NCBI GenBank assembly: GCA_045126215.1
Contig: JBGVOD010000040.1
Coordinates: 62,001 to 126,000, forward strand
From: SVEL01 sp045126215
GTDB taxonomy: Bacteria; Bacillota; Clostridia; Lachnospirales; Lachnospiraceae
Direction: 5' to 3'
Length of the DNA stretch: 64,000 nt
The notes under the pieces are model-generated. The model did not search any database, was not told where the DNA came from, and saw nothing but the letters and a program-made list of their open reading frames with translations. Positions 57,194-63,568 of this stretch are shown piece by piece. The stretch's first letter is position 1; the number at the start of each line of letters is the position of its first letter. The position numbers and the translations under genes were made by a program.

Positions 57194-57376
57194 TCAACAT
57201 CCAAAAACATAAAGCATACACTTCTTAACTGCGGAGATTAGTTCCTCACCGTTTACTTTGTACTTCTCTCCGTTAACCTCAAGTTCTACTTCCCGTCCAT
57301 CTGCCCAAGCATTATGCACCTTGATTCGTGGCTTCGCTGGATTGGAATAATCATTAATTTCACAAGTCACTTTCAT
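57194..57376 (-). CDS. Small protein, 60 aa
   Basis: A 60-aa protein with strands 'KVTCEINDYSNPAKPRIKVH' and 'VELEVNGEKYKVNGEEL', a compact beta unit of a kind repeated in clostridial phages, with a single Cys at each end region. It overlaps the DUF551 gene by 17 nt, whose last codons supply GGAAAGGAGAG. Function unknown. Confidence 0.5.
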   Translation of the reverse strand: MKVTCEINDYSNPAKPRIKVHNAWADGREVELEVNGEKYKVNGEELISAVKKCMLYVFGC

Positions 57377-57803
57377 TCTGCTCTCCTTTCCATAGCTCCG
57401 GCAACGGCATCCAAGCTACAACCGCATCATCATCCCATCCAATTTCTTTGCTGTAAAAAAATCTTTGCCCTGTCCCGCCTCCAAATTCGCCATAATCTAC
57501 TGTGACAAGATAAGTAGTATTCCCTACTTCTGGAAGTTTTTCACTGCACGGAATCCACTTTGTTGCATCTACCTTTCCTCTCTGATACGCTCTTTCGTAT
57601 TCTCCACTCAACGCTATCTCGCGCTTCGCCGCATTGTAACCTTTGGCATATATTTCGTTTGTTGTATCAACCAATTCTTGCTGTGTCTTAAGTGCTTCGA
57701 TTGCCATGCAGTAAGCCTCTTTTTGTTTTCTATGTTCTTCCGATGGCTCTGTACTTGTAGAAACGGGTTTTATTAAATATTTAATCGCTTCATCCCCTGT
57801 CAT
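57360..57803 (-). CDS. DUF551-containing protein, 147 aa
   Basis: The N-terminal half (TGDEAIKYLI..., then 'AIEALKTQQELV' and 'YNAAKREIALSGEYERAYQR') is the helical module found in several array members. Residues about 85-140 are a DUF551 domain: 'WIPCSEKLPEVGNTTYLVTV' and, at the end, 'AVVAWMPLPELW', the classic pattern. DUF551 is common in phages of Proteobacteria and Firmicutes, without a known activity. Starts with an overlap of 4 nt with the upstream gene. Confidence 0.7.
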   Translation of the reverse strand: MTGDEAIKYLIKPVSTSTEPSEEHRKQKEAYCMAIEALKTQQELVDTTNEIYAKGYNAAKREIALSGEYERAYQRGKVDATKWIPCSEKLPEVGNTTYLVTVDYGEFGGGTGQRFFYSKEIGWDDDAVVAWMPLPELWKGEQNESDL

Positions 57804-58024
57804 CTCTTCTCCTTTCTAATGCTTTTTTGTTTTGTCCTCTTGTTCCACGCCTCTATAATTTCATCTATACTTCTATACCCAAAAATTCTTGCACCGCATT
57901 CATCGCACTCGATTAACAGGCTTTTCCTGTCATAATATAAATATAATTCGGGCTTCCCCCCACAAAACGGGCATGGCTTCATTTCGTTTTGTTCGTTTGT
58001 GGTTATTGTCTTGTTTTTTTTCAT
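57800..58024 (-). CDS. Lar-like zinc-ribbon protein, 74 aa
   Basis: 'EMKPCPFCGGKPELYLYYD' followed by 'LIECDECGARIFGY' and 'SIDEIIEAWNKR' is the pattern of the small Lar family (restriction alleviation protein of Rac prophage) and many related phage proteins. The four Cys bind zinc. Whether it relieves restriction is not known for these short versions. The start could also be the internal ATG at the 'MKPCPF' residue. AAAGGAGCGGAG precedes ATG 58024. Confidence 0.65.
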   Translation of the reverse strand: MKKNKTITTNEQNEMKPCPFCGGKPELYLYYDRKSLLIECDECGARIFGYRSIDEIIEAWNKRTKQKSIRKEKR

Positions 58025-58306
58025 CTATTGCTCCGCTCCTTTCATATCAGCTCCACAGTTGGAACAGTAGTTTGTCATATCCCATGAAAGCACTTTGCAA
58101 TTAGAGCAGAAGTGTCTTATTGGCTCGGATGAATCAACCACTTTCCACTCGCCCCTAACAACAGGCTTCACTTTTGCTATCTTGCTTACAATCTTTTCAA
58201 TGCACTCGTCCGTTAACTCAACCAACTGAACTGTTTTGATATGAAATTGGTTAATGTTAGAAGTATCAACGATAAAACTGTCTGTATACGGGTCATATCT
58301 GTCCAT
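58025..58306 (-). CDS. Zinc-ribbon array member, 93 aa
   Basis: Start at ATG 58306 (MDRYDPYTDSFIVD), preceded by GGGAGGGAGAG; the longer frame is not supported. The middle is a helix ('VQLVELTDECIEKIVSKIAK'); then comes 'RGEWKVVDSSEPIRHFCSNC' and the terminal 'YCSNCGADMKGAEQ' zinc ribbon. Its A-D-M-K-G codons (AAAGGAGCGGAG) serve as ribosome site for the next gene. Confidence 0.6.
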   Translation of the reverse strand: MDRYDPYTDSFIVDTSNINQFHIKTVQLVELTDECIEKIVSKIAKVKPVVRGEWKVVDSSEPIRHFCSNCKVLSWDMTNYCSNCGADMKGAEQ

Positions 58307-58320
58307 TTTTCTCTCCCTCC

Positions 58321-58512
58321 CTAACAGCATTCTGATGCGTCTATATAGCAATCGTCTGCACTATCATCGCAAACACTACTTCTGCAATTCAAATCATGTT
58401 TATTGATATATTCCCAATATGCTTTTGCAGTATGCTGTTTAGGTAATTCAATGCCTAATTTAAATGCAATGTCTTTGGCGTATCTAATTTGTTTATCACT
58501 TGGTTTTTTCAT
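58321..58512 (-). CDS. Small DUF3072-like protein, 63 aa
   Basis: Start at ATG 58512 (MKKPSDKQIRYAKDIAFKLG). The pattern K-P-S-x-x-Q-I-x-x-A-x-x-I-A-x-x-L-G-I-x-L-P, then 'AYWEYINKHD', is a small helical domain frequent in Firmicutes phages. The last residues are Cys/Asp-rich (SSVCDDSADDCYIDASECC). AAGGAGAGGAAG in the upstream gene's end is its ribosome site. Confidence 0.6.
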   Translation of the reverse strand: MKKPSDKQIRYAKDIAFKLGIELPKQHTAKAYWEYINKHDLNCRSSVCDDSADDCYIDASECC

Positions 58513-58756
58513 TCTTCCTCTCCTTCCAAGCACCACATTCTTCTATCATCCTATCATCCCACAGTTCACACTTTCCATCTTCCATTGCTCTGTCACAACT
58601 TTCACATCCCATCCAATAGTTTTCTTTAGCATCCATTTTTGAGAGTGCTTCGATTGCCATATCGAGTGCTTCTCGCCAATCGTTAAACCTAAATCCCATT
58701 GTTCTGCAATATTGTTTATATCCTCGCAATTCTTGGATTGCTTCTTCTGTAGTCAT
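58496..58756 (-). CDS. Helical/Cys array member, 86 aa
   Basis: Begins 'MTTEEAIQELRGYKQYCRTM' and continues with 'WREALDMAIEALSKMD', the 'AIDMAIEAL' module common in clostridial phages. The rest has 'CESCDRAMEDGKCELWDDRM' and 'EECGAW', five Cys that may bind zinc. It ends K-E-R-K-N-E, again with purine-rich codons that serve the next start. Confidence 0.6.
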   Translation of the reverse strand: MTTEEAIQELRGYKQYCRTMGFRFNDWREALDMAIEALSKMDAKENYWMGCESCDRAMEDGKCELWDDRMIEECGAWKERKNEKTK

Positions 58757-58800
58757 TCTTCCTCACCTCTCATATCAGCTCTGCTTTTAAATATTCTTTA
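58757..58800 (-). pseudogene. Remnant of a CPNCGADMRGEEE-type gene end
   Basis: On the minus strand, GCTGATATGAGAGGTGAGGA and the seven bases AGAATGA after it would encode A-D-M-R-G-E-E-E-stop, exactly the C-terminus of the array's second cassette, but the frame has no gene in front of it. In another frame the bases before give 'VDAIKEYLKAEL'. The piece still places GAGAGGTGAGG before ATG 58756. It looks like a decayed gene whose end was kept as a ribosome binding site. Confidence 0.45.
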
Positions 58801-58814
58801 ATCGCATCCACTTA

Positions 58815-59036
58815 CTATAACCGCCCGTCTTCCTGACTACCTAAATCCTGTCCGTACATAAACTCTTCCATTGTATGTTTTTCTTCGCCTCTCATATCTG
58901 CATACTGAACATTCATACATTCGTTCTCAAGTGCTTCGATTGCCATGTCTATCGCTTCATGCATGTTTTTTAATTCATTGTTTTGTGAAAAATCCTTTAA
59001 TACCTCAAGTCGCAGTATCGCTTCATCCTTTGTCAT
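58815..59036 (-). CDS. Array member with internal ADMRGEE, 73 aa
   Basis: Start at ATG 59036 (MTKDEAILRLEVLKDF); the upstream gene's YGERRED codons supply GGAGAAAGGAGAG and the start itself. The protein has the 'HEAIDMAIEALENEC' helix, then 'YADMRGEEKHTMEEF' in mid-sequence and ends 'GSQEDGRL'. The internal A-D-M-R-G-E-E, usually a C-terminal tag, suggests a fusion with sequences behind it. Confidence 0.55.
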   Translation of the reverse strand: MTKDEAILRLEVLKDFSQNNELKNMHEAIDMAIEALENECMNVQYADMRGEEKHTMEEFMYGQDLGSQEDGRL

Positions 59037-59322
59037 CTTCTCTCCTTTCTCCGTAACTGCAATAGTCATCTAATCCCCAAACATCATTCATCTTTTCGCA
59101 ATACACGCATTCAATGAAACCGATTGGGTCAAAACCTTCTTCCCCATATCTACAATCTCGACATCTCACAACCTCAACCACATCGGCTGCGGATGGCAAC
59201 TCCTCAATTGCACTCATACACTTTTTTGCAACACTATATACATTTCGGTTTCTTAAACTCGCACTTTTCACAATTGGAATTAAAACATCAATTGCCTGTT
59301 CTCGACTTATTAAATCACTCAT
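59023..59322 (-). CDS. Zinc-ribbon array member, 99 aa (MSDLI type)
   Basis: Begins MSDLISREQAIDVLIPIV; the middle has 'MSAIEELPSAADVVEVVRCR' followed by 'DCRYGEEG', then 'IECVYCEKM' and the end 'DDYCSYGERREDDKG'. Four to five Cys may bind zinc. The last codons overlap the next start by 14 nt. Ribosome site AGAGGAGAGG lies in the end of the upstream gene (CPNCGADMRGEEE codons). Confidence 0.6.
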   Translation of the reverse strand: MSDLISREQAIDVLIPIVKSASLRNRNVYSVAKKCMSAIEELPSAADVVEVVRCRDCRYGEEGFDPIGFIECVYCEKMNDVWGLDDYCSYGERREDDKG

Positions 59323-59561
59323 TCTTCCTCTCCTCTCATGTCCGCGCCGCAGTTCGGACAGTAGTCGAACAACTGCTGTCCATAATCCGTGTCAAAGTAT
59401 GCTTCTCCGTAGCAGACGGAACAGTATTTATCTCCGTGCAGATATACATATGGATGTCTTTCTCGTTCCTCTTTCCGCAAAATATGGTCTCCAGAATGTA
59501 CTCCTACCCAATGATAGTTTCCTGCTGTGTTATAGTATTGGTTGTATACTTGTTCAATCAT
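59319..59561 (-). CDS. Zinc-ribbon array member, 80 aa
   Basis: The N-terminus (MIEQVYNQYYNTAGNYHWVG) is not shared with other members. 'KYCSVCYGEAYFD' and the terminal 'YCPNCGADMRGEEE' form the zinc ribbon. The ADMRGEEE codons (GAGAGGAGAGGAAG) are the ribosome site for the next gene, with ATGA-type overlap. The ATG 59561 lies 8 nt before the upstream stop. Confidence 0.6.
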   Translation of the reverse strand: MIEQVYNQYYNTAGNYHWVGVHSGDHILRKEERERHPYVYLHGDKYCSVCYGEAYFDTDYGQQLFDYCPNCGADMRGEEE

Positions 59562-59850
59562 TATTGTCCCTCATATCTGCACCACAATTAGGACAGTAGT
59601 TTGTTGGTGTAATATCATCTACAAATCTTATATAACCGCAATTTGAACATTTCCATATTCCATCTTGTGGTGAATCTTCGTCATACAATACAACCCACTC
59701 CCCACGATTACACTCTGCTGATGGCAACTCCATAATAATGCGTATTGCGGAACGATTTTCTTGTCCGCCTTCCACTGAATCTATACGACTTTTCAGATTG
59801 GCTTCTGTTAGTGCATAAACCATATCCTGTCTTCTTATTAAGTCGCTCAT
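59554..59850 (-). CDS. Zinc-ribbon array member, 98 aa (MSDLI type)
   Basis: Start at ATG 59850 (MSDLIRRQDMVYALTEANLK), preceded by GGAGAAAGGATAGAGG. After 'IRIIMELPSAE' it has 'NRGEWVVLYDEDSPQDGIWK' then 'CSNCGYIRF' and 'NYCPNCGADMRDNND'. The tag here is mutated (no GEEE). Two CxxC pairs make a typical zinc ribbon. Overlaps the upstream gene by 4 nt. Confidence 0.6.
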   Translation of the reverse strand: MSDLIRRQDMVYALTEANLKSRIDSVEGGQENRSAIRIIMELPSAECNRGEWVVLYDEDSPQDGIWKCSNCGYIRFVDDITPTNYCPNCGADMRDNND

Positions 59851-60089
59851 TCCTCTATCCTTTCTCCGTCTGCACAAAAATAATCATCACTATGAAAACA
59901 AATCATTTGCCGTGTACAATCCTTACACCGCACGACCTCAACAACATCAGCTGTAGGAAATTCTACAAGTATATCCATCGCATGATGTACGAGGATATGT
60001 TCTGCTCCATATTGTTCTCGCAAAATAAGATACTTTCGTTCCTCTTCCAATCGTTTTTCAAACGCACCTACATTAATATATCTGCTCAT
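59847..60089 (-). CDS. Zinc-ribbon array member, 80 aa (MSRYINV type)
   Basis: Start at ATG 60089 (MSRYINVGAFEKRLEEERKY), overlapping the upstream stop as ATGA and preceded by GGAGAGGAAGGG. Middle: 'VHHAMDILVEFPTADVVEVV' followed by 'RCKDCTRQMICF'. End: 'YFCADGERIEE', a diverged form of YCSYGERRE. Fewer Cys than other members. Confidence 0.6.
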   Translation of the reverse strand: MSRYINVGAFEKRLEEERKYLILREQYGAEHILVHHAMDILVEFPTADVVEVVRCKDCTRQMICFHSDDYFCADGERIEE

Positions 60090-60271
60090 AATATCCCTTC
60101 CTCTCCACAAGCTTTCTCTATCATGTCTATCACTTTTATCCGTTCTGCAACCCAATGTATGTTGTCAACTTCAGGGTCATCTCTAATCATCTGAAATATG
60201 TAAAACTCAAACATGGTAGCCATATCAAGAGCAAGATCTTTTTCCATCGTTAATGTTATTTTTTCAGTCAT
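60086..60271 (-). CDS. Small helical array member, 61 aa
   Basis: Start at ATG 60271 (MTEKITLTMEKDLALDMATM); the upstream gene's E-R-R-K codons give GGGAAAGGAGAAAAG. The product is a single helical unit (FEFYIFQMIRDDPEVDNIHW, then 'ERIKVIDMIEKACGEEG') without zinc motifs. The end G-E-E-G codons are the next ribosome site. Function unknown. Confidence 0.55.
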   Translation of the reverse strand: MTEKITLTMEKDLALDMATMFEFYIFQMIRDDPEVDNIHWVAERIKVIDMIEKACGEEGIL

Positions 60272-60428
60272 CTTTTCTCCTTTCCCATTTTGGACACATG
60301 ATATGAAGTGTAACTTCTGTCTTTTGCTCTGCCCATTTACACATCCGCATTGGAGATATTTGATACTGACAGTTTTGGCAGCCTTTGTATCCATGCTTCT
60401 TATGAAGTTTTGTTATCCAATCACTCAT
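60264..60428 (-). CDS. Cys-rich array member, 54 aa
   Basis: Start at ATG 60428 (MSDWITKLHKKHGYKG), overlapping the upstream gene's stop. 'CQNCQYQISPMRMCKWAE' and 'HIMCPKWERRKDD' give five Cys, a compact knuckle of the 'CxxCxY...C.......MCP.W' type seen in Firmicutes phages. Its W-E-R-R-K-D codons act as ribosome site and contain the next start. Confidence 0.6.
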   Translation of the reverse strand: MSDWITKLHKKHGYKGCQNCQYQISPMRMCKWAEQKTEVTLHIMCPKWERRKDD

Positions 60429-60837
60429 CCTCATCCTCTCTTTCATTCATCTTTGCTCCGCAGTTTGGACAGTAACTTCCACTGTCAGCACTTTCAAATC
60501 CGCACTCGGAACATTTTGGCTTTGTAAACATCGCTTCGATTGCATCACTGGGGTTAAATATCCACTCTCCATGCTTTGTTTCTTTTAAGCCGTATTGATC
60601 GAGTCGGATTCTTATATCGGTTATATCCGTGAATACATGATTGAGTTTAAAGACGATATATCTCTTCCCGTCCGAATCCTCAAAGTAGGCAGAGCATTTT
60701 TCTGCTTCGACAGTAGCTTCTTTTCTTTCCATTAAATCGGTAAGATATTCAATAGCTGATTCTATATTTTTTGAGCCTTCTACTGTTGATAGCCACGCAG
60801 TATTTTTAAGAATATAAATGGCTTTTTCTTTAGTCAT
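60421..60837 (-). CDS. Zinc-ribbon array member, 138 aa
   Basis: Start at ATG 60837 (MTKEKAIYILKNTAWLSTVE); the in-frame extension to 61041 overlaps the upstream gene and lacks a ribosome site. Helical N-terminus, then a beta unit ('YFEDSDGKRYIVFKLNHVFT', 'DIRIRLDQYGLKETKHGEW'), then 'PKCSECGFESADSGSYCPNC' and 'GAKMNEREDEDE'. It is the longest true zinc-ribbon member apart from the fused one upstream. Confidence 0.6.
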   Translation of the reverse strand: MTKEKAIYILKNTAWLSTVEGSKNIESAIEYLTDLMERKEATVEAEKCSAYFEDSDGKRYIVFKLNHVFTDITDIRIRLDQYGLKETKHGEWIFNPSDAIEAMFTKPKCSECGFESADSGSYCPNCGAKMNEREDEDE

Positions 60838-61255
60838 CTGCTTTCCTTTCTCGCATATCCGCACCGCAATTTGGGCAATAGTTGAAAAGGTATTCAATGT
60901 GGATTCCGCAGGAAGGACACTGGTAGATTGTTCTTTTAGGGCTAATAGCAAGTGCTTCTTTCCTTTCTCCATAACAGCAAAACGCATTTGGTTTTGCCCA
61001 CATGCCGCCACTTTCGTGTTTACATCTGTTGGCATCGTCATGGTTATCCCAATACTTACAATCCCTACACCGCACGACTTCGACTATATCGGTTGTAAGA
61101 GGGCAATCCGAAGGTTTATCACTAATATGATTAGATGTTGGCATTTTAAAATATATGCAATAATCACTAACCAAACAACCCTCACATTTATTTGGCATCA
61201 TCATAAAAGGAATATATACACCCATCTCCTTGTCCGTATCGATATGTCTGTTCAT
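60830..61255 (-). CDS. Fused zinc-ribbon array member, 141 aa
   Basis: Begins 'MNRHIDTDKEMGVYIPFMMM' with 'CEGCLVSDYCIYFKMP', then 'TTDIVEVVRCRDCKYW' and 'AFCCYGERKEALAIS', after which a second unit follows: 'IYQCPSCGIHIEYLFNYCPN' and 'CGADMRERKADD'. So the first cassette (…CCYGERKE) continues without a stop into the second (…CPNCGADMRER), showing fusion of two array units. ATG 61255 overlaps the upstream TGA (ATGA). Confidence 0.6.
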   Translation of the reverse strand: MNRHIDTDKEMGVYIPFMMMPNKCEGCLVSDYCIYFKMPTSNHISDKPSDCPLTTDIVEVVRCRDCKYWDNHDDANRCKHESGGMWAKPNAFCCYGERKEALAISPKRTIYQCPSCGIHIEYLFNYCPNCGADMRERKADD

Positions 61256-61356
61256 TCCTCTTCCTCACTTTCTTCTGCATAACTGCATAAGTCACAATCA
61301 CCTGTGCAGATTCGACCATCACATTCTTCTGTCCATGCCCATAAACTTACGCTCAT
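61252..61356 (-). CDS. Tiny Cys-rich protein, 34 aa
   Basis: A 34-aa gene with GGGGAGG before ATG 61356. The product has four Cys (WTEECDGRICTGDCDLCSYA) and ends 'EESEEEE'. Its 'DLCSYAEESEEE' end looks like a variant of the array tag DYCSYGERRE, and its codons (GAAGAAAGTGAGGAAGAGG) again lie before the next start, with ATGA overlap. I take it as the first unit of the array. Confidence 0.55.
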   Translation of the reverse strand: MSVSLWAWTEECDGRICTGDCDLCSYAEESEEEE

Positions 61357-61367
61357 TTGTACCTCCC

Positions 61368-61736
61368 CTACAGTGTTGCAAATAAATACTTCATAACACC
61401 GGAATTTATCTTTACAGGTGTATAATTAGTCCAATACTTATCCGTATCTTTAATTTCACCTTCAACTACTCTGAAGTTCTTATTCTTTCCCTTCCAATAC
61501 CTAAGGGATTCTTTTGCCTCCCAGCAGAAATCCTTATAGGCAGATTTACCTACACTTCCGAACCAATAACCTTCCGGGTGATCCTCCATCTTTTTTACAT
61601 AGGATTTTACCCATTCTTCGCAGGTGCTTTGCAGCTTAACATCTTCTGCTGCATCTCTCATGTTAATGATGTCCTGGAGAGATTCAGACATTTCTTCTTT
61701 TGTTATAAACCTTTCTAAAATCCAGACCTTTTTCAT
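61368..61736 (-). CDS. Unknown protein, 122 aa, first gene after a strong promoter
   Basis: A 122-aa, charged alpha/beta protein ('KVWILERFITKEEMSESLQD', 'WFGSVGKSAYKDFCWEAKES', 'FRVVEGEIKDTDKYW'). The 'WILE..ITKEEM' start and the terminal strand 'FRVVEGEI' are found in small phage proteins of unknown role. GAAAGGAGAAG precedes ATG 61736, and the promoter TTGACT-17-TATAAT lies 32 nt further up. It heads the whole zinc-ribbon array. Confidence 0.55.
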   Translation of the reverse strand: MKKVWILERFITKEEMSESLQDIINMRDAAEDVKLQSTCEEWVKSYVKKMEDHPEGYWFGSVGKSAYKDFCWEAKESLRYWKGKNKNFRVVEGEIKDTDKYWTNYTPVKINSGVMKYLFATL

Positions 61737-61767
61737 TTTCTGCTTCTCCTTTCATATTTATATTATT

Positions 61768-61796
61768 ATTATATGATGACAATTAAAAAAAGTCAA
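61768..61796 (-). promoter_or_regulatory. Sigma-A-like promoter of the zinc-ribbon array
   Basis: Minus strand: -35 TTGACT (61791-61796), 17-nt spacer, -10 TATAAT (61768-61773), followed by AATAATAATAT. It is the best match to the host-type consensus in the window. The -35 lies inside the arm of the upstream terminator. Confidence 0.75.
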
Positions 61797-61816
61797 CTAA
61801 TTTCTTAGTTGACTTT
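61789..61816 (-). terminator. Intrinsic terminator upstream of the array promoter
   Basis: Arms AAAGTCAACTA (61789-61799) and TAGTTGACTTT (61806-61816), 6-nt loop, followed on the minus strand by a run of seven T. It ends the transcript of the 113-aa gene (61844-62185) and separates it from the array. Confidence 0.75.
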
Positions 61817-61843
61817 GTTGACTTTTATTTAGTAATATTAGCT

Positions 61844-62185
61844 TTAGATAGCTTCATGTAAATGTTCTTCTTTATAGTAATCCTCAAGTGAAAAATTTAA
61901 TCGTTGTATCTTTTTCAAATCAGAGACTTTATAATTCTTTTTTCCATTTCTATTGTTTGTTGTTGCGAGCCTGCTTGTTCGAGCGTAGTTGCTTACAGGT
62001 CCTTTTGACTTATTTATCTTTGTATTTGTCTTTGCTGTACATAATGCACAAGAACAGTGGATTTTGTTTTTTGAGTATTGATGAAGGTTATCATAGTATT
62101 CCTGGCCATATTCATGAATGCAGATATTTCTTTTTCTTATTGCTTTTTTCCAATCATTGTGTCTTTTTACCGCTAAATCTTTCAT
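61844..62185 (-). CDS. Basic Cys-containing phage protein, 113 aa
   Basis: Start at ATG 62185 (MKDLAVKRHNDWKKAIRKRN), with AGGAG 11 nt before it. The sequence 'NLHQYSKNKIHCSCALCTAK' has three Cys in a CxCxxC cluster and a very basic surround; a Tyr/Arg-rich linker follows, then 'VSDLKKIQRLNFSLEDYY'. Proteins of this pattern recur in clostridial phages. It probably binds nucleic acid or zinc; role unknown. Confidence 0.55.
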   Translation of the reverse strand: MKDLAVKRHNDWKKAIRKRNICIHEYGQEYYDNLHQYSKNKIHCSCALCTAKTNTKINKSKGPVSNYARTSRLATTNNRNGKKNYKVSDLKKIQRLNFSLEDYYKEEHLHEAI

Positions 62186-62246
62186 AATAATCACTCCTAA
62201 TGCTTCTAATAATTTTAACCTTCTCCAACCATTAATAAGATTAGTA

Positions 62247-62843
62247 TTAATTTTCTAATTTAAACTCTTTCAATGTTATATAATTATTTTTTACTTTCCC
62301 ATATTGCAACTCTATTGTTTTTATAATTTCATCTATAGAAACTGGCATATAATCATGAGAATCTACTCCTACGTGATACATATAAGGAACACTATCATTA
62401 AATAAATTTGTTTTTTGATGTGTATGTCCATATAAATTTAATGTTAATTGTTTTAAATGTTCTTTACTTAAATTTCCTGTAAAACAAGGAAAATGACTAA
62501 GAAAGAAATGATAATTATTATATTTAAAATATAAAGCATTTTCAATTTCAACAACATTGGGACATTCTTTATACATTTCTATTCTATTATCAGTATCATG
62601 ATTACCTCTTATAATATGTAAACTTCCATTTAAAGATGAAATTAATTTTTTATTCTTTTCCAAGTCTTTTCCTAAACATAAATCTCCAAGAATATACATA
62701 TCATCTTCTGAAGAAATAATACTATTAAAATTTGATAGAATTGCAATATTCATTTCTTCAATAGTATTGAATCCTCTAGGTTTATATATGAATTCTTTAT
62801 CATGATTAAAATGAAAATCACTTGTTAACCATATATTTCCCAT
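62247..62843 (-). CDS. Calcineurin-like metallophosphoesterase, 198 aa
   Basis: The metal-binding motifs are complete: 'IWLTSDFHFNHD' (Asp9-x-His11), 'YILGDLCLG' (Gly53-Asp54), 'IIRGNHDTD' (Gly80-Asn81-His82-Asp83), 'FFLSHFPCF' and 'LYGHTHQK'. This is the short phage/bacterial phosphoesterase type that acts on phosphodiesters or nucleotides. It follows a second, related enzyme by 2 nt. Confidence 0.85.
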   Translation of the reverse strand: MGNIWLTSDFHFNHDKEFIYKPRGFNTIEEMNIAILSNFNSIISSEDDMYILGDLCLGKDLEKNKKLISSLNGSLHIIRGNHDTDNRIEMYKECPNVVEIENALYFKYNNYHFFLSHFPCFTGNLSKEHLKQLTLNLYGHTHQKTNLFNDSVPYMYHVGVDSHDYMPVSIDEIIKTIELQYGKVKNNYITLKEFKLEN

Positions 62844-62845
62844 TT

Positions 62846-63394
62846 TTAGCCACCTACCCTTCTTTTGGTAGCTTTATCAATAGTTTGTCTATGAATTGAA
62901 TTAATTTGAGTTAATACTCCTGTTTTAATAGCTTTTCCAAGATTTAAAGGTTTATAATCAACTACATTAGATGCCATATTTGTATGATATTTATCTTGAC
63001 TATCTTCATTATGATTATGTCCATGAATGTTCCAAGCCCAGTTAATATCTAATAGTTCATGGGATAAAATTATTTTTTCAGCTATTACGAGTGGTCCAGA
63101 ATAAATTTCATTAAAATAAGGTTTAAATTTTTCAATTGACTGGTCATGATTCCCCATAATTAAAACTTTATAACATTTTAATTGATTTAAATATTCTGGA
63201 TTTCCAACATCACCTAAATGAATTAACGTATCATTTTTATGACAATATTTTTTAAGTACATCTATTTGGTTTTGTTCCGATATATCATACCTCATAAACT
63301 CTCTGTCTGTATCATCAAAATGGGTGTCTGATATAATATATACAGAACCTTTTTCACTCCAATGTTGAAAAATTGGGTATAATGTTTTTATCAT
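62846..63394 (-). CDS. Calcineurin-like metallophosphoesterase, 182 aa
   Basis: Motifs: 'VYIISDTHFDD' (Asp23-x-His25), 'LIHLGDVGN' (Gly61-Asp62), 'VLIMGNHDQ' (81-84), 'IILSHELL' and 'NIHGHNHNED'. It is a paralogue of the next enzyme but clearly different in sequence. The start overlaps the upstream gene's TGA (ATGA). Two such enzymes in tandem may have different nucleic acid or nucleotide substrates. Confidence 0.85.
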   Translation of the reverse strand: MIKTLYPIFQHWSEKGSVYIISDTHFDDTDREFMRYDISEQNQIDVLKKYCHKNDTLIHLGDVGNPEYLNQLKCYKVLIMGNHDQSIEKFKPYFNEIYSGPLVIAEKIILSHELLDINWAWNIHGHNHNEDSQDKYHTNMASNVVDYKPLNLGKAIKTGVLTQINSIHRQTIDKATKRRVGG

Positions 63395-63567
63395 TTATTA
63401 TTACCGCCTACTACATGTACGATTTTATATCCATCTTTTTCTAATTCATCTAAAAACTTTTCTAATTCTTTTTTATTGAATTTTGGTTCTACATAAACTG
63501 TTTCCCATCGTTCACTATATTCAGCAACTTTTCCTTTTCTGTCTTTTCTTGTAATTTTTTTATCCAT
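63391..63567 (-). CDS. Small basic protein, 58 aa
   Basis: A short gene (ATG 63567, TGA 63391). The product MDKKITRKDRKGKVAEYSER is followed by 'WETVYVEPKFNKKELEKFLD' and 'ELEKDGYKIVHVVGGNNK', a strand-helix-strand unit that resembles the small DUF4177-type domain (…F...LN..G..GW.vv.v). It is coupled to the phosphoesterase by ATGA overlap. Role unknown. Confidence 0.55.
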   Translation of the reverse strand: MDKKITRKDRKGKVAEYSERWETVYVEPKFNKKELEKFLDELEKDGYKIVHVVGGNNK

Positions 63568-63568
63568 T

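Noticed and set aside
59114..59599. Two overlapping plus-strand frames of about 155 codons each
   Set aside because: They are antisense to well-supported zinc-ribbon genes with coupled starts and ribosome sites.
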